Assembly: GCA_014529385.2 (NCBI GenBank)
Contig: CM043971.1
Location: forward strand, 28,411,709 to 28,475,708
Direction of reading: 5' to 3'
DNA length: 64,000 bases
DNA from: Adiantum capillus-veneris
Lineage: Eukaryota; Streptophyta; Polypodiopsida; Polypodiales; Pteridaceae
In this document: positions 55,015-64,000 of the stretch, piece after piece
How positions within the stretch are numbered: position 1 is the first letter of the stretch
Layout: every line of letters starts with the position of its first letter
The notes under the pieces: model-generated
Database searches by the model: none
Told to the model about the DNA's origin: nothing
What the model saw: the letters and a program-made list of their open reading frames with translations, nothing else
Position numbers and translations under genes: made by a program

Positions 55015-57163
55015 GACGAACGCCAATTTGTTGTAAGACGCCATACATGGTCGAGACGGATTGTGATGTTCATGAAAATTTGCAGAGGTGGGGATTAGTG
55101 TGCTTCCCCCACCCTTGTAAAGTTTCATGGCCATCCGCTCTCGTCCATTAGGGAAATTTTGGACTCTCAAAGGGGCCCTATAAGGACTTTGACTTTCTCT
55201 CTCTTGTCCAAAATGGGCGCATGGTAAATTTTTTACAAATGAAATCAAAACTTTTTGGACTTTTTGGATTTAGAATGTACTCATCGAGATTTATCCATTG
55301 CATGCCATCAGATTCCTGATATTCTAGAAGGTTCTACTTTTTGATATAAAAACTCTGTCTTATAAATGGAATCTCTCCCCACGTTTCAACTTCAATGGGG
55401 AGGCCATAACTTCTATAAATCAACTCCAAATTTGTCAGAGTTTGGGGATTTAAAACCAACTTTCTAAGATCTTTCCAATGATATGTTGCTTGATAAGGTT
55501 TTGACAAACCGTTTATGTACTTCATCGGGTTGTCCACTTTTGACAAGAGAGAAAAAGTCAAACCTCCTTATAAGGCCCTTTGAGAGTCCAAATTTTCCCT
55601 AATGTCAATGGTATAGGGTGGCACAATCACCAAATTTTTTGGTTTTGGGCTTGCCAAGGGCTTAATGTGCAAAAAACTAGCGATTGTGTCGTCGTAAGCT
55701 ATCGAGACCGATTGGGATGCCCATGAAACTTTGCAGGAGTGGGGATTAGTGTGCTTCCCCCACCCCTACAAAGTTTCATGGCCATTCTCTCCCATCTCAT
55801 TGGTCTAGGGTGGCACAATCGCCAATTATTTTTCTTTGGGCTTGACAAGGGCCAATGGTAAAAAAACTGGCGATTGTGTTGCCGTAGACCGTCAAGACGG
55901 ATTGAGCTGCCCATAAAACTTTTTCAGGGGTGGGGATTAGTGTGCTTCCTATGCAAAGTTTCATGGTCATCTGCTCCCGTCTCGCTTGTCCAAGATGACA
56001 CAATCATCAATTTTATGGCTTTGGGCTCGCCAAGGGCCTAATGGGCAAAAAAGTGGCGATTGTGCCACCGTAGACCGTCGAGACGGATTGGCCTATCCAT
56101 GAAACTTTGCAGGGGTGAGGATTAGTGTGCTTTCCCCACCGCTAAAAATTTTCATGGCCATTCACTCCCGTCGGCTCCCGTATCATCGGTATAGGGTGGC
56201 ACAATAGCCAATTTTTTGGCTTTGGTCTCGCCAAGGGTCCAATGGTAAAAAAACTGATGATTGTGCCGTCGTAGACCGTCGACACGGATTGGGTTTTCCA
56301 TGAAACTTTGCAAGGATAGGTATTAGTTTGCTTTCCCCAACCCTAAAAAGTTTCATGTCCATCCAATCTCGTCTCATTGGTCTAGAGTGGCACAATTGCC
56401 AATTTTTGGGATTTGGGCTCGTCAAAGACCCAATGGGCAAAAAATTGGCAATTGTGCCATCGTAGATTATTGAGACAAATTGGAATGCCCATGAAACTTT
56501 GTAGGGGTGGGGATTAGTTTGCTTTGCCCACCCTCACAAAGCTTCATGTCCATCCGCTGTCGTCTCGTTGTTTAGGGTGGCACAATCGTCAATTTTTTGG
56601 CTTTGGGCTCGCTAAGGGCCCTATGTTAAAAAAACTGGCGATTGTGCCACCGTAGACCGTTGACACGGATTGGGCTGGTCATGAAACTTTGCAAGGGTGT
56701 GTATTAGTATGCTTCTACCACCCTTGAAAAGTTTCATGGCCATCCGCTCCCGTCTCGTCGATCTAGGATGGCGCAATCACAAATTTTTTGGCTTTGGGCT
56801 CGCCAAGGGCCCAATGGGAAAAAGAATGGCTATTGAGCCGTCGTAGATCGTCGAGACGGATTGGGTTGCCCATGAAACTTTGCAAAGGTGGAAATTAGTG
56901 TGTTTCTCCCACCCTCGCAAAGTTTCATGGCCATCCACTCGCGTCTCGTCGGTCAAGGGGGGTGGCACAATCGGAAAATTTTTGACTTTGGGCTCGCTAA
57001 AGGCCCAATGGTAAAAAAACTGGCGATTGTGCTGTCGTAGACTCCATAAAGACGAATTGGGATTGCCCATGAAACTTTGCAAGGGTGGGGATTAGTGTAC
57101 TTCCCTCACTCTTGCAAAGTTTCATGGCCATCTGCTCCCGTCATGTCGGTCCAGGGTGGCACA
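55015..57163. repeat. Satellite array, nine ~191-bp monomers, each a foldback
   Basis: The landmark ATTAGTGTG recurs near 55,094, 55,745, 55,936, 56,121, 56,322, 56,513, 56,703, 56,894 and 57,091: spacing 185-201 bp, apart from the first interval, which holds a 449-bp MITE. Within a monomer TGGCGATTGTGCC mirrors GGCACAATCGCCA, TAGACCGTCGAGACGG mirrors CCGTCTCGTCGGTCTA, and CATGAAACTTTGCAGGGG mirrors CCCCTACAAAGTTTCATG, so nearly the whole monomer pairs with itself around ATTAGTGTGCTT. No coding capacity. The copia LTR starts immediately after the array. Confidence 0.92.
55151..55599. mobile_element. 449-bp MITE inserted in a satellite monomer
   Basis: Starts GGGAAATTTTGGACTCTCAA and ends with its near reverse complement, TTTGAGAGTCCAAATTTTCCC. 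The arms extend over about 60 bp, through GGCCCTATAAGG/CCTTATAAGGCC and GACTTTCTCTCTCTTGTC-type sequence. TA stands on both sides (55,149-55,150 and 55,600-55,601), and the satellite monomer resumes on the right. No transposase frame. Superfamily not decided. Confidence 0.85.
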
Positions 57164-57389
57164 TGTTACCATATACATGTGGTAGTAATGTGTGTGAACA
57201 CACTTATGATCGCCGGGGCATTTTTTCCCTAGGAGGTTTTTTCCCCCCGTGCATTGTATATACGTCCATTCATTCTAGGGCTATCTAACTTTCCATTGCA
57301 CACTAAGTAATACACTCTCTATTGTGTGCCTTGAGCTTCCTTCGTCTTCTCCAAGCTGTGTGTGTTTTCCTGCAACCCTAATTCCAACA
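57164..57389 (+). repeat. 5' LTR of the copia element
   Basis: 226 bp, TGTTACC...CCAACA, directly after the satellite sequence GGTGGCACA. No 3' partner in the window. Confidence 0.85.
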
Positions 57390-57391
57390 AT

Positions 57392-57403
57392 TGGTATCAG
57401 AGC
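57392..57403 (+). other. tRNA-iMet primer binding site
   Basis: TGGTATCAGAGC, two bases after the LTR. Confidence 0.95.
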
Positions 57404-57478
57404 AGGTGGCATCCTCCCGGGCTTAGTCGCCAACAGGTCCAATACATGCCCGCTCACTTTCTCCGATTTCAATGAGCT

Positions 57479-58466
57479 TTGGCAAGTGTTCGCAAGTTAA
57501 CAAAAATTTCGGGAGAGCTAGTAGAGCTTAGTCTGCTCAAATTTCTGGTTCAGGCTCATTTCGGCCTCCGTTTCCACTATAGGCAGTACTGCACAGGCTA
57601 TTTTGGCATTTTGTGCAAGAGGATAAAGGCGATGTTGAGGATGCTGCAGGCTTTGGTGGCAAGGTTACTGCTGCTAGAGCTGTTTTACCTATGGCTAAGT
57701 AAGCTCATTGGGATGTAAAGGATGCACAAACTCATGCGTTGATTGCATTGTCTGTGAAGCGCACCATTACTCCTCACAGTTGTTCAGCGAAATCTGCAAA
57801 ACAGACTTGGGATATTATGGCTGGTCTTTATGCAAGCCGCAATGAGGCAAAAATTGCATTGCTGCGTAAAGCGTTGGAATCAAAGATATGATGGACACTT
57901 TCCTTGCTGGTGTGAAGGATATCAATGAGCAACTTATTTCTGCAACAAGTGAAGTCATTTCAGACAGTTCCATTGTGCAAATTGTTCTTGATGCCTTACC
58001 AGATTCTTACCAGACTTTTGCTAGTACTTGGAGACTTATAACTCAAGGAAATCCTAAAGTTGTCAAGTTTGATGCATTATGCACATTGCTGTTGCAAGAG
58101 TCACTTTCCAGAAAAAACAGGACTAGACAGTGTGCATTTGAGTAAGCTTTTATTACTGCTCAAAGAAAGGGTGGTAACAATAATGCAGCCACTTCTGATG
58201 GTTCTTCTACGAGTAGAAAATCACCAGTACCTAATGCTTCTGCTGGCAGCAATTCCTTTGGAAATTTTGGTGATAAGGGCAATAAGAAGATGTGTTGCCA
58301 TTTTTGTAAAGCTAATGATCACTTGATCAAGTAGTTTCCTAAGTTGAAGGCAAAAGAGGCTAATAAGAAAGAGGGTGGTTCCACTGCAAATGTTGATTCC
58401 ACTACAAATGCAGCTATTGTTGAGTCTTCTATGAAAGGAGATTGTGATGCTGATGTTGATGCATAA
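57479..58466 (+). pseudogene. Copia Gag
   Basis: UBN2-type Gag in three frames: AHWDVKDAQTHALIALSVKR, TWDIMAGLYASRNEAKIALL, IVQIVLDALPDSYQTFASTW, and a zinc knuckle CCHFCKANDHLIK whose last Cys position is a stop. Binds element RNA in the particle; inactive here. Confidence 0.85.
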
Positions 58467-59664
58467 TGGGCATTTAGTGTAGAGTGTACCTATAATCCTG
58501 ATGTCCATGATGCATGCATGTCAATTGTTGCAAATTCACATGTGTGGTATTTTGACAGTGGTGCTACAAAGCACATTACCTCACATTGTGATTTGTTCAC
58601 CTCTCTCGAGTCTGTCCCTCATGGGAATTCAGTCACTTGTGCCAACAATGCCTCTTATCCGGCTTATTGCTGCAAATGGTAGTTCTTTCACACTTGGTGA
58701 TGCACTTTATGTACTTGGGATCAAGAAGAATCTTTTGTCTGTATCTGCACTTTCTAGACTTGGTCTTGTAGTCAAATTTGTGGATGACAGATGTACATTA
58801 TTACATGATCTCAGTTTCGATGATGAAATTGTTGCATCTGGAATTTTATACCGTGAGCTGTATAAGCTCACTTTGTATGACAAGTGTGGGCATAATTTTG
58901 CAAATGCACTTTTGGATTCAAAGGCTATTTCAGATGCAAAACTTTGGCATGCACGTTTTGGTCATCTGAATTTTGCTAGTTTGCTACGTTTGCAAAAATT
59001 TGATATGGTTGCTTCTTTACCACCTCTTGAAGCACCTGTCAAACATGTTTGTGAAGGTTGTATTTTGCGTAAGATGCAACGTTATAATTTTTCAAAGGAT
59101 GGTTCAATTAGGGCCACATGTAGGCTGTAACTTGTGCATAGTGATGTTTGTGGGCCCATGCAAACTCCGTCCTTGGGAAATTACCTTTAATTCGTGACTT
59201 TCATTGATGATTACTCCAGGCATGCATGGGTATTTCGGCTTAAACCGAAGTTTGAAGTATTTATGTGCTTCAAACAATTTCTGGCTATGGCTGAAAATGT
59301 CTCAAAATGTACTATGGGCACCCTTTGTTCCGATTGAGGGGGGGAGTATATGTCTCATGAATTTAATGCATTTTTGGCTAGTCGTGGGATAAAACACCAA
59401 TGTACAGTGCCTTATACGCCTCAACAAAATGGTGTTACTGAGAGAAAAAATAGGTCACTTACGAAAATGGCACGATGTATGGTCAAAAGTCAATCTTTTC
59501 CGCATTCTTTTTGGCTTGAGGCCATCATGTGTGCCAATTATGTACTAAATAGGTGTCCTACAAAAGCTTTGCAGTCTATTAATCCATATGAAGCATGGCA
59601 TGATAGAAAGTCTTCTATTGAGCACATGTATGTTTTTGGTTGTTTGGCCAAACACAACGCATAA
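58467..59664 (+). pseudogene. Copia protease and integrase
   Basis: Protease: VWYFDSGATKHITSHCDLF (catalytic DSG intact). Pre-integrase: LWHARFGHLNFASLLRLQKF, HVCEGCILRK (HHCC). Core: FVTFIDDYSRHAW-type region broken, then GGEYMSHEFNAFLASRGIKH, CTVPYTPQQNGVTERKNRSL with the catalytic Glu. A stop at 59,130 and frame changes. Confidence 0.88.
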
Positions 59665-60600
59665 AATTGGATGATAAGGATGTCAAATGTATTTTTGTTG
59701 GTTATAGTGCTAAAAGCAAAGGTTACAGGTTGTATCATCCACAAACAAAGTGTATTTTGGTTTCACGGGATGTGTTTGTGGAAGATTCAGTTCAGCCTTT
59801 GCTGTCATGTACTAGAGACATTAATGTAAGCTCACAGGACATTTATGACACTTTGTTGCCTCTTTTCAGTGGTGGAAGTACGAATGTAAATTCCAATGAG
59901 GAAAATGTTCAACCTATGGGGGTTTCAAAAAATGTTATAGATCAGCCGATTACTGATGTAGATGAACATGATGTGCTTGATGAGGAAAGGGCTGAAAATG
60001 AGCAGGCTAGAGGTATGCCAAAACGGCTGGTGTATACATTGCGTGACACTAAATTGGATGCACCTTTGTCTAGTTGTACTTGTTCAGGCTCTTGCCATGC
60101 ATCGTATGCATCAGATTGTTATGCCTTGGCTATGTCTAGCTTACATGATGTTGAGGAATCTCTGTCTTTTGATGAAGCACAAAATTCAAAAAAATGGATG
60201 GCTGCCATGCAATCCGAATATGATGCACTTATAGAAAATGACACATGGACTTTATGTGATTTGCCTCCTGAAAAAAAGGCCATTGGTACAAAGTGGGTTT
60301 ACAAGTTGAAACACAAGCCGAATGGTGAGGTTGATCGCCATAAGGCTCGACTTGTTGCAAAAGGCTATGCGCAATAGAAAGGCATAGATTATGAAGAAAC
60401 TTTTTCTCCCACCCTGTTGTATGACTACTGTTCGTTTTCTATGTGCATTGACAGCTCATTTTGGTTGGGATGTACATCAATCAGACATTGTTACCACTTT
60501 CTTGAATGGTAACATATTTGAGGAAGTTTATGTAATGCAGCCTCGCGGTTTTGTTAAGAAAGGACAAGAGGACAAAGTGTGCAAATGAAAGAAGGCTTTG
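59640..60600 (+). pseudogene. Copia integrase tail and RT, first part
   Basis: KCIFVGYSAKSKGYRLYHPQ (integrase tail), then RT start: WMAAMQSEYDALIENDTWTL, AIGTKWVYKLKHKPNGEVDR, HKARLVAKGYAQ, TAG, KGIDYEETFSP, a frame change, and WDVHQSDIVTTFLNGNIFEE. A further stop follows at KVCK. Confidence 0.9.
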
Positions 60601-61000
60601 TATGGGTTGAAGCAATCTCCTTGTGCTTGGTATGAGAAAGCTGACACTCATTTGGTCAAATGAGGCTTTTGTAACAATCCAACAGAAAGCACATTGTATG
60701 TCAAACGTGAGGGCGATGTACTTCTCATTGTTGTTCTTTATGTGGATGATTTGTTGATTACTAGTCCCAATGAGGCACATATTGGTGAATTTAAGGCTGA
60801 TTTGAATACTACTTTCAAGATGAAAGATTTGGGGTTGTTGCATCATTACTTGGGCATACCGTTTAAGCAGTGTGATGGTGGTATTGCCTTGTGTGAGAAA
60901 AGTTACATAGAGACATTACTATGTAAGTTTGGACTTGAGGATTGCAAACCTAGTTGCCACTCCCATGGGAAAAGGTTTGAAATTGAGCCTTCATGATGTT
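60601..61000 (+). pseudogene. Copia RT catalytic region
   Basis: KKALYGLKQSPCAWYEKADT, a stop, then VVLYVDDLLITSPNEAHIGE (catalytic YVDD), FKMKDLGLLHHYLGIPFKQC. Confidence 0.92.
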
Positions 61001-61455
61001 GGTGATCCTGCAGATGTCACTCTTTACCAAACTACTGTTGGATGCCTCATTTATGTATGCAACACGAGGCTGTATTCAGTTTGCAGTCTCACAGGTCAAC
61101 AAATTTATGCATAGCCCAGGGTCCAATCATTGGCAGACAGTCAAGAGGATTTTTTGCTACTTGAGTGGCACTTTACATCTTGGCTTGTTTTATCCCAAGG
61201 GGGGATCATTGCCGCCATACTTACATGCTTTTTTGGAATTAGATTGGGCTGGTTGTTTTGACACGTGAGTGTCCACAAGTGGTTTTTGTTTCATGCTTGG
61301 CAGTTCATGTATATCATGGTTGAGAAAGAAGCAATCTACTATGGTCACTTCTAGTTGTTGTGAGACTGAGTACAGGGTAGTCTTCACAGCTACGGTTGAG
61401 TGTGTATGGCTCACAAGCCTTATGGCTGATTTGGGTGTTGGACATGACACATTAG
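61001..61455 (+). pseudogene. Copia RNase H, truncated
   Basis: TTVGCLIYVCNTR in one frame, then SQVNKFMHSPGSNHWQTVKR, IFCYLSGTLHLGLFY, LDWAGCFDT, a stop, STSGFCFMLGSSCISWLRKK, and QSTMVTSSCCETEYRVVFTA. It ends at LMADLGVG, short of the last catalytic Asp block. Confidence 0.88.
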
Positions 61456-62689
61456 GAGAAATATGGACCTTGCATGGGCCTTGTAAGGAATCCTAATTTT
61501 TAGGGATTAAGGCTAATTTTGTGTAGAGTTAAGGGGACAAGGGCATTCAAGAAGCTAGTTTTGAATAGGCTTTTCTAGCTTTTTTTTAGACACATGTAGG
61601 ATGTGGACCTAGGAGGTCACCTTCTCTCTCTAGCTTTTTGAAAGTGAAGGGAGTAAAGAGGTGTGGCCACATCAGCAAAAACGTAGGTCACTAAGAGCCA
61701 AAATTTGACTTTTTTTCAAAAAAGTTATTTTTACTTCTTTTTGACTTAAAACTTCCCCCCAACATATATACATATCAAAAAATCATTTTTTGACCTTTTT
61801 TAAAACCTACAAGCACTAAAAGTCCAATTTTTTTTAACAAAAGCCCCCCCCCAACAAAAAAACCTTTGTTCTCTCTTCCTCCTCCCTCCTTTCTCCCTCC
61901 CTGCTCCCTTCTCTCATTCCCCTCTCTCTCTCCCTCTCCCCCACTGCCCCCTTCTCTCCTCCCATGTTCCTCCCTCTCCCTCCTTGTCCCCTTCTCTCCT
62001 CCTCCTCCCCTCTCTCTCTCCCTCTCCCCCACTACCCCCTTCTCTCCTCCCATGTTCCTCCCTCTCCCTCCCCCCTCTCTCTTTTCATCTTTTGCTTCCT
62101 CACGCAACAACTACCATGGTGCTCATGGACATCAAAAATCGTATGCATACATATTTTCTTGTCCATGGAATTTTCACTGAAGGCCACACGTGAGGGTGAG
62201 CAGAGGTCAACCCAAGAACGTCGTACCGTCAGTGAAATGAATGTTGATGGTTCTTCAATATCTTGCCAATACCATCACATATTTGAATAAAACACCCCTT
62301 TGTGCAAGGTAACAATATACTTCTTTCTTTTGGTTGTGTTCTTCTTATCATAGACTTTGAAGTATAAGGTGTTATCTCTACTTGTTTTGTAGTGCTTGGC
62401 ACAAAGGTTGCTTTTGTGCACAAATAGTGAAAGGTTGCAGGTTAGAGAGGCCAAGTGTCACCACTTTTCCTCTAAAACAATCTTCTTTATTACATCTTGC
62501 AGGTAGGTGCTTCAAATTCATGATTATTAGAGGTGGGTAATCTCATCATAATGTATATTTTAGGATTGTTTATTCCCAGTTGGATGAAAATACTTGCAAA
62601 TTTGTACAACTTATACTTAACAAGTGTCTTTATTATACAACTTGCAAATGTTGAATTCATACATGTTTTTGTTACAAGGTGACCTCTTA
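61456..62689. other. Unassigned stretch with CT-rich duplication
   Basis: No gene. At 61,862-62,090 a CT-rich ~116-bp segment (CCCCCACT-CCCCCTTCTCTC, CTCCCATGTTCCTCCCTCTC) is repeated twice in tandem. Confidence 0.65.
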
Positions 62690-63938
62690 CTATGCTAGTT
62701 GAGTGGTGTCAGATCCATTATACTTTTTGGGTAAGCATTTTGCCACCTGAGATGGTCGCATATGCATGGCCTCTGCAATCATTCTAACAACTCCTGGTCC
62801 CCTTGGGATGGCTTCTCTTGGTTCGTAATCTCCTCTTGGTACTAACAGTGGTATCCTATCCGCCATACGTTCATCAAGTTGATCTCGTGTGATAGTCGAA
62901 GGGATTCCAATGGTGTAAGTGAATTCAGGAACAAAGCTGCCCCTATGTGTGTTCATGGAAGCCCTAGTCGCCATCGACCCTAAGGGTTCTGTTCTCGGAA
63001 TTTGTTCATGTCCATAAGAATTCTCCACTCTTGTTCTCAAGGGACTCTCAAGTACAGTCTCAGGTCTGATGTGAGTAGTCGTGGTTTTTTCAGCTTTCGA
63101 ATTTACATAGTATTGGTGGAGTGGTCCTCCAAAATATGTATATCTCTCTAACTCCTTATGATCCATTGGGGAGTACTTTCGGCCATACTTGTCCATTATG
63201 ACCACCTGAATACTTCTACCCTCTGTGTAAGTTAAACATACAAGTTTTTCCGGTCTGTTAATTCTTTGATGCGGGGCTCGTCACATTTGTAATAGAGTGT
63301 TTGGTCTCCACTATTGAACTTATAAATCCCCACATACGTGTTGTCTATATTAAGGCGCTCGGTCTCATTGGTGCGTTTGAGTACCACGTTTTGTTTCTCC
63401 ATTTTGGGTGGTACATCGGGCGGTTCATTATCTACTTTGTCCTTGGTGCCGGTCATTCCCCATTTATCCACAATATAAGGGTTATGAACCACTGGGCACA
63501 TCATTCCCTCTCGGTCGAAATATCTATCCCCGTCATAATCAACATCTACAAGGTCTCTGAACTCGTTCGTCTTATTTTCCTAACACAGTAGCGGTCCATT
63601 CCATCCTTATAGATTTTGGCTTTAAGCACATTTTCAAATTGAAACTTCAGATACAACAACTTCACATCAGATGTGGGGTGTGAAGAACCTGCACCCATCG
63701 AAGCTATTCCCTTAGGGCTTGACTTGTTAGAATCTTCAGTCATGAGGCCGTATGATCTCTCAGACGAAGTGTCAGTGAAACTCTCCTCTAAAATGGGTTC
63801 CAAAGGCGGTAGTGGTCTCTGATTCACACTTTCTTCTATTGAGTGATTACTCCCTTGATCAAACATGTTGTGGTTCCTATTCTGGTACAATCTTCCTGAT
63901 CGCAGATTCATGAAGAATTGGTAACAAGAAAAATCCAA
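62690..63938 (-). pseudogene. Unrecognised protein in three frames, possibly Gag-like
   Basis: Minus-strand pieces 63,938-63,546 (MDFSCYQFFMNLRSGRLYQN..., with Ser/Pro/Glu-rich linker then VKLLYLKFQFENVLKAKIYK), 63,504-63,232 (MMCPVVHNPYIVDKWGMTGT, YVGIYKFNSGDQTLYYKC) and 63,205-62,690 (MDKYGRKYSPMDHKELERYT, IAEAMHMRPSQVAKCLPKKY) follow one another with one-base breaks. The composition is that of a real protein of about 400 residues. MNLRSGR near the start is reminiscent of retroelement polyproteins; that is a weak hint. Nothing downstream confirms it. Confidence 0.4.
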
Positions 63939-64000
63939 ACCAAGTTACCTCATTAAATAGTTTGAATCTCCCGTTTGTTCTTGCTTGCTGGATAGTATCT
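63939..64000. other. Window edge
   Basis: Too short to interpret; probably continues the leader of the minus-strand gene fragment at 62.7-63.9 kb. Confidence 0.4.

Larger units (their letters stand above)
57164..61455 (+). mobile_element. Ty1/copia element, decayed and 3' truncated
   Basis: 5' LTR 57,164-57,389, initiator tRNA-Met primer site, then Gag, protease, integrase, RT and RNase H in copia order. It has many stops and frameshifts. It ends inside RNase H at about 61,455; the end of pol, the purine tract and the 3' LTR are missing. It begins at the edge of the satellite array, whose last monomer it cuts, so it inserted into the array. Confidence 0.92.

Noticed and set aside
61775-62290. 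Gly/Glu/Arg-rich and Pro/Ser-rich frames
   Set aside because: They translate a duplicated CT-rich low-complexity block.

Overview
This 64 kb window is nuclear DNA from a land plant. It is dominated by retrotransposons, most of them broken and several nested in one another, and by long (GA/CT)n and poly(G) tracts. A plastid-type GAPDH with a targeting leader, chromodomain Ty3/gypsy and Ty1/copia elements primed by initiator tRNA-Met, and PPR-like fragments all point to a plant. Repeat load and the intron size suggest a large genome such as a fern, but that is inference.

Layout. 1-9.4 kb: two diverged, decayed LTR-retroelement-like units (A and B) encoding the same unrecognised coiled-coil protein; B abuts a LINE fragment (9.4-10.0 kb), followed by a G-rich tandem repeat (10.0-10.7 kb). 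11.0-19.5 kb: a nearly complete but frameshifted LINE on the minus strand, split by a 3.8 kb non-autonomous copia element (12,690-16,485) with 5-bp target duplications and an open 558-codon reading frame. 20.2-42.9 kb: one minus-strand GAPDH gene of 14 exons. Exons 1-12 lie at 38.6-42.9 kb and exons 13-14 at 20.2-20.5 kb. The 18.1 kb intron between them holds a chromovirus, two LINE copies, a gypsy relic, a second gypsy element with paired LTRs and a PPR-like fragment. All splice phases fit, but exon 12 has one in-frame TGA.

43-48 kb: a SINE-like element, tandem repeats, a 1.3 kb inverted-repeat element and AT-rich DNA. 48.2-54.6 kb: a broken gene for an unrecognised transposase-like protein, in two parts separated by 3.6 kb that contains three LINE tails and a kinase-like fragment. 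55.0-57.2 kb: nine copies of a ~191 bp satellite, each monomer a long foldback, with a 449 bp MITE in one copy. 57.2-61.5 kb: a decayed copia element truncated at its 3' end, next to the satellite. 62.7-63.9 kb: a broken unrecognised minus-strand protein.

The GAPDH is the only recognisable cellular gene. Everything else is mobile DNA or debris. A conserved hairpin-bearing LINE 3' tail, usually followed by (CT)n, links many of the otherwise scattered repeats.
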